This document shows, one piece after another, positions 44,930-56,274 of a stretch of 64,000 nt of DNA (position 1 is the stretch's first letter; each line of letters starts with the position of its first letter). The translations under genes were made by a program, and so were the position numbers. The notes under the pieces were generated by a model. It did not search any database. It was given only the letters and a program-made list of their open reading frames with translations, and was not told the DNA's origin. Origin of the DNA: Taudactylus pleione (Eukaryota > Chordata > Amphibia > Anura > Myobatrachidae); contig JAUIMM010000115.1 of the NCBI GenBank assembly GCA_031769625.1, forward strand, positions 20,781,501 to 20,845,500. The letters run 5' to 3'.

Positions 44930-46810
44930 GAGTCAAGGTGTGAGATCTATTATTTTAAGAGGTGAGTGGAGCAGAATTCAGTAATGGAAACTATAGTGTT
45001 GAGGTGCCTGATAATAGAATCAGGAAAGATTGAAGGATGATTCCATAAAGACAAGAAATTATATTTTGTCTTAGGAGCAGGCAATAGACAAATTCTTGAT
45101 AGGGGTCCAAGCTCTGGTAACCATGCAAGCTGGGAGAGTCCTTTTGTAATGCTGAAGCAGAAAGTACTAAAAATATTTTGTGTGGAAATCAAGAAACTTC
45201 ATATCTCAAGGGAGACTGAAGTCCCCCTGTCCAAGAGATAACAGACAAATCATACAGTATTCATCACCTGGGTAGGTGTGAGAGAAGCCTGGGACGAAGT
45301 CTGGGTTGTATTGGGAGGTTACGCTTTGTTCATCCAGCAAGGAATGTTCAATAGCATAGCCTCTACCTCAATGATATTAATTTCTTAAACAGACAGGTTA
45401 CTGTAAAGGCGATCACATTGGCAAAGGAGGTTCCTGGCTGCTAGAAAGTGAAAAACATGGTCCTTAAAGTTTTGACGAGTTGCCCACGAAGATGACAATT
45501 TGCATTCTAGATCTCTAAGCTCACACCTTGTATGTCCCAGAAAGCTGACGGTTTTATTATTAAGGTGAAGATGAAAGAGGAATAATGGGCGGCTTTTTCT
45601 TGTGTCATTCTTAATTATTATCCTTATTTATATGGCGCCACAAGTGTTCCGCAGCACCTTACATAGTACATAGAACTAATAGGTGAACAAGAAACAAGTA
45701 ACTTACAGTAAATTACAGTGCAGGACAAGAACACGACTTATATACATTGCTTAAATAGTGATTAAAGCACTCACAATAAGCTGCCGGGAGTTGGCAGTCC
45801 AGTGTTAGGTGCCCTAATGGGGAGTAGAGAGTAGAAGAAAATGTAAAGAGAAGCACATGAGGGAAGAGGTCCCTGCTCATGAGCGCTTACATTCTACATT
45901 TTTCTTAATAAAAATAGTGTCCGATGTAGAAACATTGATAGTGACTCTGATTTGAGGACTTTGGCATCTGTCAGGAATTTGTCTGTTTTATTTATATTAT
46001 TTGGCAGTCATGTCAAGAGGTTGAGGGAGGATGAATCATTTTAGGAAGTGTTTAGAAGCAGGCAATGAACTAGCCTCCTAAGACAGCTTTATGGTGTCCC
46101 ACAGCCTCACTGGGGAGATGTCAAAGTTGTCATTTATTTCAATACACTTTTTACATTTTCCATGCTGCCTGAGCAATGATCTGATCATGTTATAGGATAT
46201 ATTTGAATGTTGGTCAGTATTAATGAGAGTTCATGGCTGAGAAGGATCATGTTGATTCTGCAATAATAGATGCTACGTCCAAGGGAAAATAAGGTGTATT
46301 TCTTGTAAAGGGAGGTTGTATAAATTGTGAAGCTACGGAAACTCCTGGAGGGTCATAGAGCTATGGGCATCTCTTCTGTCAGACTATATGCACAGAAAAG
46401 CAGAACTAACCAAGTTAAGCGTAATGGTGTTGAAATCACCTCCTACCTAAAACTATATTCTCTGCCTAAGATTGGAAAGGAATTAGTCTAGCATTTTGAA
46501 AAGTTTATGTTGGTCAGAATTTGGGTAAAAGATGTTAATGAGGACACCAAGTATATTATTTAACGTTACTATCAGGTATCTGCCGATCTTTATCACTAGG
46601 AATCTTAATCTTAAGTATGTCAAAGTAAAAGCTTCTATGGCCTTGAGGCAACCAAAGCTTAACTGAATAATATTTAAACAATGTTTCTTACTTGCATATG
46701 AGACCAAATTATTGCCTAGTTTGGTCTTGTGGTAAAGTAAGAAAAATTGCTTCATCGTAATTATTGACAAAGTAGATAAAAACCTATATGCACAAATACA
46801 ATTCACAAAA
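44930..46810 (-). pseudogene. L1/Tx1-like LINE ORF2, endonuclease region (minus)
   Basis: Reading the minus strand from about 46800 down gives LNNILGVLINIFYPNSDQHK (around 46500-46565) and then GGDFNTITLNLV (about 46445-46410). This is the NIYxPN...Q and GGDFN signature of the exonuclease-endonuclease-phosphatase (APE-type) domain of L1-clade ORF2 proteins. Lower-similarity ORF2-like sequence continues through 45910 and 45590-44940, with many stops and frameshifts. The RT is not preserved here. An L2-like 3' end is inserted at 45607-45905. The element is inactive. Confidence 0.7.
45607..45905 (-). repeat. L2-like LINE 3' end inserted in the L1 relic
   Basis: Plus-strand 'tatttatatggcgccacaag' followed by 'tgttccgcagcaccttacat', and further on 'gagggaagaggtccctgctc' plus 'atgagcgcttacattct', is the mirror of an L2 3' UTR (AGCAGGGACC...CTTCCCTC). 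It shares sequence with 60668-60960 and 29785-29990. Confidence 0.7.
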
Positions 46811-46814
46811 ACAA

Positions 46815-47600
46815 TTGGTCACATTCTTTGTATTGCACCCTGAACCACGTGTGAACCCAAGTAAGTCACTATTTCCACTGACCCAATCTGTTTCAGATTA
46901 CATGATAAACTATGTCCTCCCCATAGTGAGTTCAATGGACCCTGGCTATGTTCAGACAGGGTGTAGTCAGAAAAGACACTAAGAATGTCATGGTTGACCG
47001 ACCAGAGTACTGAGATCTGAGAGATTACGATTCATATGCTCACCAGGTCTTGCCAAAAGCAACACTTTGTAACTACAGGTACTCATATCCAACAAGCATG
47101 TATAAAGGAATGTTTAGGCTGAAAAGAGCCATTCATAAGAAAGATGTGTTACAGATAACACCAGTGTTTGGCAATTGCTCACATGTAAGTAGTGCGCACA
47201 CAAAAACAATTCCATTAAAATATTGTAATAAAAAACAATTTGTTTCTTAAAAAGATGTCAAGCTTGCTCTTCATTGCAATGTCAATATTCTCCCTATTTA
47301 CTTTTATAGTGACATATGGTAGCAACTCACAATGGGAAGATGCACAAATCTGTAGTTCATATAGATACTAAATGCATACCTCAGGGTCTCCCATTATGAT
47401 TATATGGCAGACACTTGGGTATACATTTACTAAGCGGGACAATTTCAAAGCCACTGCTTGTCAGCAGTTCTGGCAGGGAAAAAATTTAAGGACATTAATA
47501 TTAAATGCAAAACCAAGAAAGATTTGTATTTAATAATATCACCCTTTTAAAGCCTGCAGCCAGAACCACTGCTCAGCAGCTTTAAAAAGCTGCCCCTTAG
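46815..47600. other. Intron, nothing assigned
   Basis: Short ORFs without motifs. No repeat boundaries were recognised. Confidence 0.4.
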
Positions 47601-47604
47601 TGCA

Positions 47605-47815
47605 TGGGGTGTATATAAAATAGGTACAGGGTGTGCGGTGCACACAAGCCCTTGGGACCAAGGTGGCCCACACTGAACACCCTTCACCCAGAAACTATAC
47701 TTACTTCAATACTGGCACCACAGGAATCACCAGGAAATGACACCAGTGCCATTTTTTTGGAGATCTGAGCATGTGCAGTAGAGAAATCACTGGGAAAATG
47801 GCACTGGCGCCATTA
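47605..47815. repeat. Dispersed GC-rich repeat, third copy
   Basis: It contains 'gtacagggtgtgcggtgcac' followed by 'acaagcccttgggaccaagg', homologous to 5236-5550. It also has 'gagcatgtgcagtag' and 'gccatttttttggagatctg', matching the distal part of the 34953-35330 copy. Confidence 0.6.
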
Positions 47816-47879
47816 GTATATCTTGTCTATACTGTATTATAGTTATGTGGATTTAACATATTCCCTTCCTACCATAGTT

Positions 47880-48150
47880 TTACAAAGATCAGTGGTGCTG
47901 AGAAGGGGGCGAGCGGGTACTAATTACTTGGGTCCCAGGCTTGTTCATAGGAAACTGATGGGGTCCCAGGACCACCCCCTTCCTCGCACTTGACTTGCAG
48001 GGGAAGTGAGGACACTGATCCCACCCCTCCCCCGGATCTGCCTCTGAAGCAGCAACACATTTTTATTGTTTTTTGTAGGGGGCGTGGCCACACCCTGTGA
48101 TTAGGCCACACCCCTTACAGTACTGGGCCCCGACGCCACTCTCCACTCCC
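47880..48150. repeat. C/G-rich repeat fragment
   Basis: It includes 'gggggcgtggccacaccctg' and 'tgattaggccacacccctta', local mirrored motifs of a dispersed repeat of unknown class. Confidence 0.35.
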
Positions 48151-48599
48151 TTAAGATGGATAAGCGGCCTTCATCAGAGGTGTCTAAAATGATGGGTATT
48201 GCAACATCATGATCCCTTTTCAATTGTTTGTTTGCAAAAAATATTCTTTGCGGAATAATGAATTTACAGTACATATTGGTTTAAATCCACAAAAAGATCA
48301 AAACATTAGGAGTTGCTGTTGGTGCAAAATGTAAGCCTTTAATACCAAAGACTGTACTTTTTTATTAATATATATTCAATCATTGGAATTATTTGTTAGT
48401 GGTCCTATGCAACTGCACATCAAATTAATGGTTTGCAAAATTAAATTTTATTATATTTTCTGTTATACTACATTCAATTTATTTTTTAATTGTGTTTTAT
48501 CCATTTTATATGTATTTGAATGTTTCTTAAATATCTCAGCTGTCTATTATTTGTATCGATGTGCTTCAGGCCACTCACCCCAGTTGCTGGCTTTGTGTT

Positions 48600-51150
48600 T
48601 CCCCAATGGAGCTTTTAGAGGTCTAACCCTTTTTGGCTAGCACAGATGGGAGCAGTTTCTGAACTCCTGGTTGCTTGGGGCAGTTTATTGCGGTTAATGA
48701 TACGGTTTGCTTCACCTCCAATACATTGGGGCTCTTAAGATTTTCTTTAGGACACATTGATTTCTCGGCTAGCCCAGATGAAGACATTTCACAGAAGGCA
48801 AGAGCTGGAATTTGAACAGAGAAATCAGGACTTGGAACATAAAGGGCTTTTGAGCTGGCAGTCCACTGATAGAATTGAATGGCTAATAGTTCATAGAGAC
48901 TGGACTAAACTTCTTTTAGATAAACGCAAGCATCGGCTTCTCTTACCAGCCCATGAGCATCATGTGCAGGCGGATAGGAATAATAAATATCTGTTTTATA
49001 TGACTCATGACAGGATTACCTTCACTACTGTGCACAGATTCATTGATGCAGATACTGTTGTCCATACTACTACTCAATATATAGCTGGGGTGTTTAAGGA
49101 CTATTTTGTTGACGTCTACGTTTCCAGAGCCCAGTACTCTCAGGAGGAATAGGCTTCTAATTTCGACCAAATAGCTCTGCCATTTCTCTCACTTACCTGC
49201 AGTGACTATTTGGACAGCTGCATTTCCTTAGAGGAGATAGAGAATACTATTAAATCTTTCCCTGGTGGTAAGGCTCCTGGTGTAGAAGGCCTTCCTATAG
49301 AGCTTTAGAAGAATCATCCCCTAAGATACTTGAAACGTTCTACCGAAGCCTGGTAAATATCACTTATCTGGATTACTATCGCCCTATTTCTCTGCTATTC
49401 ACGGATGTCAAAATGCTGGCTATTCATTTAAATAAGGTCATATTAGAGATTATTCATCCTGACCAAACTGGCTTCATGCCTGGCAAATCCACTGTTATTG
49501 TCAGACTTGTCTACTCCTATTTTCAGTTACAACATTTGGACACCAAGAACACCTTGGTGGTGTCTTTGGATGCTGCTAAGGCATTTGATTCTGTTGAATA
49601 ATTATTTTTATATGCCGTGTTATCAAGATTTTGCCACTGTCTCAGCCACTGTTCGCTCTTGCCATAGAGCCACTGGACTGTGCAATTCATGTCTCTTCAA
49701 ACATTTCTGGCCTTCTGATTCTGGGCTCTGAGGAGAAAATTGCCCTATATGTGGATCGTATGACCTGTCACAATTCTTGTCCCAGGCTGATACTTTGCTT
49801 ATGGCTCTCTTGGCAACAGTGGACATGTTTGGTATTTATTCTGGTGTTCGTATTAATTGGAATAAGTCTGTTTTTCCTATACTTCCGATGTGACTCAGCC
49901 AGATGATTATAGTCACTGGTACTCTAAATTTAAGAATTTGGGTGTTGCTATCTCTCATAATGCTACCATTTATGCGATGCTTAATGTTCAATCCCAGATT
50001 ATTTTAAACAAAAATCACATATCTGGGAAAAACTACCCTTATCTGTTACAGGCAGGATTAGTTTGGTTAAAATGATTATACAAACTATTCTATGTGCTAC
50101 AGCACTCCACGGTTTGTGTGGGGATTTAAGCATCCTTGTATTGCTTATAATACACTATTTAGACACCATTGTGATGGTGGGTTGGCATTTAGTTCTCTGC
50201 AGTTTTTGTTTGCTGAGTCTTGTGGAATGTCAACCTACTCTGGTGCAGGCAAGTAAGGTCTGGTTAACAGCTTATAGACTTTTGAGTGCTGATGGCCAAG
50301 ATTAGTTTTCCTTTTTGGGGTAATGCTATCTTTTTGGAACTTCATTCCTTAGATGATGGCTCCTTGTAGTTGCCTCATGGAGTATCCATGTTATTTTATC
50401 TTTAAAGGGCCTATGCTCAACTTAGTTCTGAGATTGAGCTCCCCATGTTTATGTTTTACAGATATCTGCAGCTTTGGAATGCGCTTGGTGCACAGGGGGA
50501 GATTCCTGTTTTAACAGAGCCGCCAGTACGAGCTATGATCGGCACTCTTCCCTTTAAGAAACATATTTGTCCCTTAGGTAGGCCATTGATTCTGGAGAGT
50601 TGCAGGTGCCGCAGGCCAAAAAGGAAGTTGAACTGTGCTCCCTGTCTCATGAAAAATGGATTATTGGTCTGGGTTCTCCTCAGGTGGCCACAGAGTATGC
50701 CAGACTCCAGCAAATTCATGGTTATAACCTTCATAGAGTTTATTGAACACCAGTTTGTTTAGCAAAACTTGGGAGGTTGGTATCCACCTCCTGTCCTAAC
50801 TGTGGTGGCTCTGATGCTGATTTTTGGCATTTGCCCTTTGGTTTTATCTGGGCTCATATACTGGGTTTTATAACCAATTCTGGGATATGGCTGTCATTGT
50901 CTTTTTTGAGGATTTGTATTTTTGGTTTGAGTCTTGGAGACGTATTAAATCATTACCCACAAACTGATGTTACAGTTCATATTACTTTGGCTAAGGTATG
51001 CATCTCTCCTCCTGGATAGGTTTACTTAACACTGTTTCCTATGAAAGGTTCATGTATACTAAACGAAAGTGCCCATTGAAACATGATCGAATTTGGTCTC
51101 TTTGATGCTCTATAAAATTTGCTTAAGAGCAGGGGTCCCCTTCTTCCTAA
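48600..51150 (+). pseudogene. L1/Tx1-like LINE ORF2 relic with reverse transcriptase
   Basis: This is a non-LTR retrotransposon ORF2 broken by stops and frameshifts. A pre-RT linker runs from about 48757 to 49152. RT motifs follow: YRPISLLFTDVKMLA (49373-49420), HPDQTGFMPGKST (49457-49495) and SLDAAKAFDSVE (49565-49600). An LPLSPLLFALAIEPL-type block lies near 49640. The catalytic YADD box appears as LYVDRM (about 49746-49765), so the second catalytic Asp is lost. A Cys-rich CPNCGGSDADFWH segment (50788-50828) sits in the C-terminal region, as in Tx1/L1 proteins. The endonuclease domain is absent, so the copy is 5'-truncated. Its 3' tail may be the A-rich end at 52255-52292, beyond later insertions. 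Confidence 0.85.
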
Positions 51151-51715
51151 ATAGCCTTTTTGATTTTCCTATACGAGTACTCGCCACCTGGTTAGCTTAT
51201 CTTCTTATATATGGTTATATGGATGTGTTTTTCTAAATCTAACTTTCGAGTTTTGTCATTGTTTTTATTCTGTTTTGCTGCTATACTGTACACTGTTGTT
51301 GCCTATGAATTGTATGCTTCATATCTACTGTGTTCCATTACTTGTTCTTTTGCATTCTACTGCCCATATCCATTTAGCAGCAGTAAATTACCGCTGCTAA
51401 TGGATCCCTGGGGCTATCCAATTAGCCCTAAAGTCCGGCCCGAACGCTGACACTAATCAGGGTTTTTAATTCAGGACCCGATGTGTACCAAATACTAATC
51501 TACAAAAAAAGTGACGTGTTTTCGTCGCAGCAATGGCGAAAACACATAGGTCCATAAAGTTTCATGGATCCTGTGTGTGTTTTTGGACGAATAATCCTAT
51601 TTGTTAGGCTGAACAAATTGGATACAGTGATATAAAAAAAAAAAAATCTGTGAAAAAAGGGGATTATCGGCGAAAAATCCCCGTTTTCTGTCCCTGAAAA
51701 TATTTGGATACCAGT
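51150..51715. repeat. LINE 3' flank with small inverted repeats
   Basis: The palindrome tagcagcagtaaattaccgc plus tgcta lies at 51376-51400. It is followed by 'ggctatccaattagccctaa' and a hairpin-rich stretch. These are probably degraded MITEs inside the LINE 3' UTR, but boundaries are not clear. Confidence 0.35.
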
Positions 51716-52245
51716 CTATGGGCTTGATTCAGCAACACAAGCAATTGCGATCGCAGCTGCGATTGTTTGGAACGCAGCTGCGAAAATATACTAAATGTTT
51801 GCCAAAGCACAGCAGGGATAAGGACGCCCACTGCTGCTTTCTCATATCCATCCAACCTCGTTTTCCTGTGTATACATATGTACCATCGACGCACATCGGC
51901 CCGTCACACAGCATTTACACCAAGTCTGACCAGCCGCAGAAAAAGCAAGTCTCGTCGCACGCAGTGAGTACTCAAGGGGCGTATGCAATCGCAGTGGCTA
52001 ATTTATGCACGCCCATGAAACGGCGTACAAACGGATAACACGCCAGCATTTTTCTGACCACTCCCCCATCACCAAACGCTGACAGCCTGTCACTCACATT
52101 GCAATGGATTTCTTTGTGCTTCTGTAATTGCAATGCAAACGCTGCACATGGGCATTGCGGCTTGTACACAAATGCGCAATGGTAAACAATCGCTCAGCTG
52201 CATCCGTAATTGCTATTGTGTACGCTGCTGAAACATGCCCTATGT
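51716..52245. mobile_element. MITE of the TATGGGCTTGATTCAG group
   Basis: The left 'tatgggcttgattcagcaac' and the right end (reverse complement atagggcatgtttcagcagc) are TIRs. The next segments, 'aagcaattgcgatcgcagct' on the left and the mirror of 'cagctgcatccgtaattgct' on the right, continue the inversion. TA flanks both ends. It sits between the LINE ORF2 relic and that element's presumed A-rich tail. Confidence 0.65.
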
Positions 52246-52284
52246 CTGTTACCTTTTAAAATATCTTCAATAAATATATTAAAT

Positions 52285-53065
52285 GAAAAAAAATACTGTA
52301 GAATCATTTGACAAAATTACCTTGAAAGACTTCAAAACGATGTGTGAACAAGCACAGAAAAAAAGAGCTCTTAAAATCCTGACTGAAGATACATCTCTGG
52401 TAATTAAAATGGCTGATAAAGGGGGGGGGGTAAAAGTCTATGATAGGAAAGATTTGACAGGGGCTTACAACCAACTGAAAGACCTATCAGGTTCTGGGCT
52501 CTAATCCCACACATTTGTTTCTTATTAAACTTAAAACCCTATTAGATACAGCCATGACCAACAGGGTTATCTCCAGGGAGGAAAAGTAATTCCTATTTAC
52601 CCCCTTTTCCACCATCCCCCATCTATCACCTCCCTAAAGTCCACAAATTACTCCCCTTACCTCCTGGTCATCCCGTTATTTTGTGGCCTCAATTCCCTTG
52701 CCACCAAACTTTGTTTGTGGCAATTATTTCAACCCCGTGTTGCCTCATCTTAGAGACATCACCCAAATTCAATCAATTGTATGGAAGGACACAATCTTTC
52801 CTTACATTGGACATTAAATTATTATACACTAACATCCACAAGATCTAGTTCACTCCATTTCCGCTCCTCTCACCAGAGACTGACCTAATGAGGCAACACA
52901 AGATTTTTCTTTTGACCAGTGTTTGATTTATTATAAACACAATTATTATTTTATAATAATTATCCACAATGATATTCAAATAAATTTCACACGGTGGAAA
53001 ATTTGCCTCAAGGTTGGCATTATACATTTAACAGGTGCCTGCAATGACTAATTGTCCTTGGAAAA
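52285..53065 (+). pseudogene. Penelope-like element reverse transcriptase relic
   Basis: Penelope-like elements (PLEs) encode an RT related to telomerase plus a GIY-YIG nuclease. Here the N-terminal part reads LVIKMADKGGGVKVYDRKDL (52397-52457). Next come IYHLPKVHKLLPLPPGHPVI (52620-52680) and FLTLDIKLLYTNIHKI (52797-52846), the latter being RT motif A with its catalytic Asp. A PAMTNCPW block (about 53038-53060) resembles the conserved PMG-NCAP. Frameshifts separate the pieces, so the gene is dead. It starts right after the LINE A-tail, suggesting the LINE entered or abutted this element. Confidence 0.8.
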
Positions 53066-53779
53066 CAACTTTATTTAACCAATTAGCTGTGAATAGCCGC
53101 GGTTGTGCGTAAGTTTACACTTGTGCAAACTTTAACAAAAATGCGTATTGCGCTATCTTATTAGCTGCTGCTTTTCGAACATGTGAATTCCCCATAGTCA
53201 AGAGCGGTGAAAAGTTCTCAGCAAAAAGTTGTGCAAAACCATAATCTTTAGCTAAAAATGTCAGTTAGTTTAGCACTCCTTGGACACCCCAGTAGCTTAA
53301 TTCGACAAATAATTATGTAATTTTTGAGGTGAAAATTGAAAGTGTTGGAAAATGGGTTTTTTAAAGTAGCGTAGTAGGTATTTTGGGGGACTATCAATGA
53401 GACAGGTTTTTTGGGGGGTTTGCAGGTGCATTTTAAAATGCCCTTTTATGACAAAAAAAATATAAAACACCCCTTTGAATGTACCCCCAATTTAACTATA
53501 GCATTTATTTTTCAATCATTTTTCACTGTTAGAGAAAAATGCATATACAGTATATACGCGAGTATAAGCCGAGTTTTTCAGCACATTTTTTGTGCTGAAA
53601 AAGCCCCTCCTCAGCTTATACTCGAGTGATGCTCCAGGACCAGGGCCGGTTCTCCCGTTATGCAGCTGAGTAGGGCGCCACATATTGGAGGGCGCCTCAC
53701 TCAGCTGCGTACCATGCGGGCCATGGTGCGGACTGTCTGTGACACAGCTGCACTGCGTGTGTAGCGCTGACCGGACAGA

Positions 53780-54358
53780 GGGCCTGATTCAGAGCTGCTC
53801 GTTCGCTCCGAGCGATGTTCGCACATCTGCGCATGCGCATGGGTCGTAATGCGCATGCGCCAACCAGTCATTGCGGTCGGAAATCGAGCGCTCGCAAAAT
53901 AGCGAGTGCCTGCTAATTTGAGTGACAGGATGAGACGCTTGTGGGTGGTAACAGGGGAAGGTGCTTGAAAACGGGGAGTGGTGATCCAAACGCAGGCGTG
54001 CCAAAAGGTCAAAACGGGCGTTTTAAGGGTGTGCATAATTAACAAAGCAGCGTCATCGACCACGTCACTTGGTTGTTTCTTAGCCTGAACTGTTCGCATG
54101 ATTGCGGTAGGAAAATCCTACCGCAAGCACTGCGAGCAGTTCAGATGCCTTTCGATGTACTCGATTAAGCAAATAAACAGCGGAGATGACGTATGATGCG
54201 AGCGGCCAGGGAGCGTCAATACAAAATAGCGAGCGCATGTTTCGTTCGCTCAGACAGAGGCGTTAACAGACCGCAAAGAGCGAGCGCTCAAATTTAAATA
54301 GCCGGCCCCTTTTTCTGAACGAGCGAGCGCAAATAGCGTCCGGCTCTGAATCAGGCCC
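53780..54358. mobile_element. 579-bp palindromic MITE (GGGCCTGATTCAGAGC ends)
   Basis: The left GGGCCTGATTCAGAGC and the right GCTCTGAATCAGGCCC are a perfect 16-bp TIR with a wider imperfect palindrome. The body is full of 'gcgagcg'/'cgctcgc' segments. It sits within 53548-55367, splitting 'gtagcgctgacc' from 'ggtcagcactac'. ORFs at 53701-54099 (minus) are artefacts. Confidence 0.8.
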
Positions 54359-54512
54359 GGAGTTTGGTCAGCACTACACAGTGCCAAACACACAGCCGCT
54401 GTGTGTTTGTTGTAATTAGCAGACTATGAGAGTCTGTCAGACTCATCAGCTGCTGCTGCTCCCACTGCGGGAGCCATCTTCCGGCTCCGGCAGTGGGTAA
54501 TGGGAGAGACGT

Positions 54513-54534
54513 CATGATGTCATGACGTCTCTCC
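54513..54534. promoter_or_regulatory. CRE-like palindrome
   Basis: Two overlapping ATF/CREB-like half-site pairs occur in 'gacgtcatgatgtcatgacg' plus tc, a near-perfect palindrome. The homologous repeat at 32941-32960 carries gacgtcatgacgtca. These are sequence matches; function is not shown. Confidence 0.4.
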
Positions 54535-54639
54535 CATAAAGCAAAGCGGCTGGAGGAGCCAGTAGCAGCGTCGGGACCAGGAGCGGGGTTTCAGGTAAGA
54601 GTTTTTTTTTTATTACGTCTCTCTCTACTGGGGGTGGAC

Positions 54640-55240
54640 GGCTACTACTGGGGGCACTACCAGGGGGGGGATATTACTACTGGGGGCACTACCAGGGGGG
54701 GGATATTACTACTGGGGGCACTACCAGGGGGGGGATATTACTACTGGGGGCACTACCAGGGGGGGTATATTACTACTGGGGGCACTACCAGAGGGGGGAT
54801 ATTACTACTGGGGGCACTACCAGGGGGGGGATATTACTACTGGGGGCACTACCAGGGGGGGGAATATTACTACTGGGGGCACTACCAGGGGGGGGAATAT
54901 TACTACTGGGGGCACTACCAGGGGGGGATATTACTACTGGGGGCACTACCAGGGGGGGATATTACTACTGGGGGCACTACCAGAGGGGGGATATTACTAC
55001 TGGGGGCACTACCAGGGGGGGGAATATTACTACTGGGGGCACTACCAGGGGGGGATATTACTACTGGGGGCACTACCAGGGGGGGATATTACTACTGGGG
55101 GCACTATCAGGGGGGGATATTACTACTGGGGGCACTATCAGGGGAGATATTACTACTGGGGGCACTACCAGGGGGGATATTACTACTGGGGGCACTACCA
55201 GGGGGGGATATTACTACTGGGGGCACTAACAGGGGGGATT
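54640..55240 (+). repeat. ~31-bp minisatellite, about 19-20 units
   Basis: The unit is 'atattactactgggggcact' followed by 'accagggggggg', with G-run length varying from 5 to 8 and rare a/g or t/c changes. The first four spacings I measured are each 32 bp. A 205-codon ORF (54634-55251, GHYQGG-type repeat) passes through the whole array only because of its periodicity. It lies inside the TIR element 53548-55367. The related 32.7-kb repeat has only a few short, different units. Confidence 0.95.
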
Positions 55241-55710
55241 ACTACCAGTAGCTGCTGCATTTCCCACCCTAGGCTTATACTCGAGTCAATAAGTTTTCCC
55301 AGTTTTTTGTGGTAAAATTAGGTACCTCGGCTTATATTCGGGTCGACTTATACTCGAGTATATACGGTAACAGTCATTTTACACAATTAAAAAAATCCAA
55401 ACCCTTTCATTTTGGTTACCTTTTTTGGGGTACAGGCAGATTTACTAATTTTTACCAGCACTTTTCATTACGAACACCAAGGAAATTTTTTGTGGGTGAG
55501 TGCTGCATTGCGTCTTTTGCAATAGGATTGCGCTGAAACAAGGCAGATGCGATAGAGGCAAAAACTGACACATTTGGGCAAACTTAATGTTTTCGCGTGT
55601 AATTGGATATGGCCCTACTGTATGTGTTCAAGCTGATTCATATATCAATATTAATGTGCACCTTATGTAGGACAGTACATTTATGTGCACAGCAATATCA
55701 GTGTCACTAA

Positions 55711-55793
55711 TACCCCTTTCAGACATACTGAGATTCCCGGGATTTTGGCCTGCCTCGGCCAAATTCCTGGGATCTCGTGTATGTCTGAAAGGT
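55711..55793. repeat. Inverted repeat hairpin (CCTTTCAGACATAC)
   Basis: The left 'cctttcagacatactgagat' and the right 'cgtgtatgtctgaaagg' are inverted, with an inner cccggga/tcctggga and ggcctgcctcggcc stem. It is probably one end of a MITE; downstream 'cccgggaacacattcccggg' adds another palindrome at 55799-55818. Confidence 0.6.
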
Positions 55794-55819
55794 ACCTACC
55801 CGGGAACACATTCCCGGGT

Positions 55820-56215
55820 AGCCGACCCTGCAAATGGAATTTCCCCGGGCTTAAGGCCTGGGAAATTACCCTTCTCATGTCTGCATGGTGAAACTTGGGA
55901 TTTTACTCCTGGGCTTTACCAAGCATCTTCTGATTGGCTGGCTGGCTACGGCTGCCGGCTGCCTGCTGCCTCCCCTCCACTGCCTACCCCCACCTTGCTA
56001 GAGGCAACCCAGGTAGCTCCCACACCCGGCGGCTGCAGAGAGGAAGAGGCCGCTGCTGGGCACATAGACATGAGCAACCCGGCCCTCAATCCCCTCCCCG
56101 TCGCACCATGCTATCCGCCCTATCACTCATGTATGCCCGGCAGCTGCAGAGTGGAAGGAGCAGCTGCCGGGCAAATACACCCAAACCACCCGCTCTCCTC
56201 CTCTCACCCCCCACT
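55820..56215. other. GC-rich repeat-like sequence
   Basis: The sequence is GC-rich with 'ggcagctgcagagtggaagg' and the similar 'ggcggctgcagagaggaaga' repeated. The long overlapping ORFs (55683-56333 and 55934-56320) run into a microsatellite and carry no motif, so no gene is called. Confidence 0.4.
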
Positions 56216-56221
56216 AAAGAC

Positions 56222-56222
56222 A

Positions 56223-56274
<52 letters not shown>

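Larger units (their letters stand above)
53548..55367. mobile_element. TA-flanked TIR element (CGAGTATAAGCCGA ends)
   Basis: The left CAGTATATACGCGAGTATAA and the right end (reverse complement CCGTATATACTCGAGTATAA) are TIRs. TA lies on both sides (53546-53547 and 55368-55369). Subterminal 'gcttatactcgag' repeats occur at 53615 and 55272, and 'cggcttatattcgggtcgac' is typical of this widespread vertebrate family. A TA duplication fits a Tc1/mariner-type mobiliser. The interior carries a further MITE, a CRE palindrome and a minisatellite. No transposase is encoded. Confidence 0.75.
53075..55615. mobile_element. Host palindromic element of the nested cluster
   Basis: The left end 'aaccaattagctgtgaatag' (53077) and the right end 'gcgtgtaattggatatggcc' (to about 55613) are imperfect inverted ends. 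The left interior resembles 33188-34050. It is interrupted by the TA-flanked element 53548-55367, which makes up most of its present length. Confidence 0.5.

Noticed and set aside
53701..54099. 132-codon minus ORF as a gene
   Set aside because: It spans the left border of the GGGCCTGATTCAGAGC palindromic MITE and has no motif.
54640..55240. CRISPR array
   Set aside because: The units are contiguous minisatellite repeats with no unique spacers, in a vertebrate intron.
54634..55251. 205-codon ORF as a repetitive protein gene
   Set aside because: The frame is produced by a ~31-bp minisatellite inside a transposon. There is no start context, domain or non-repetitive coding part.
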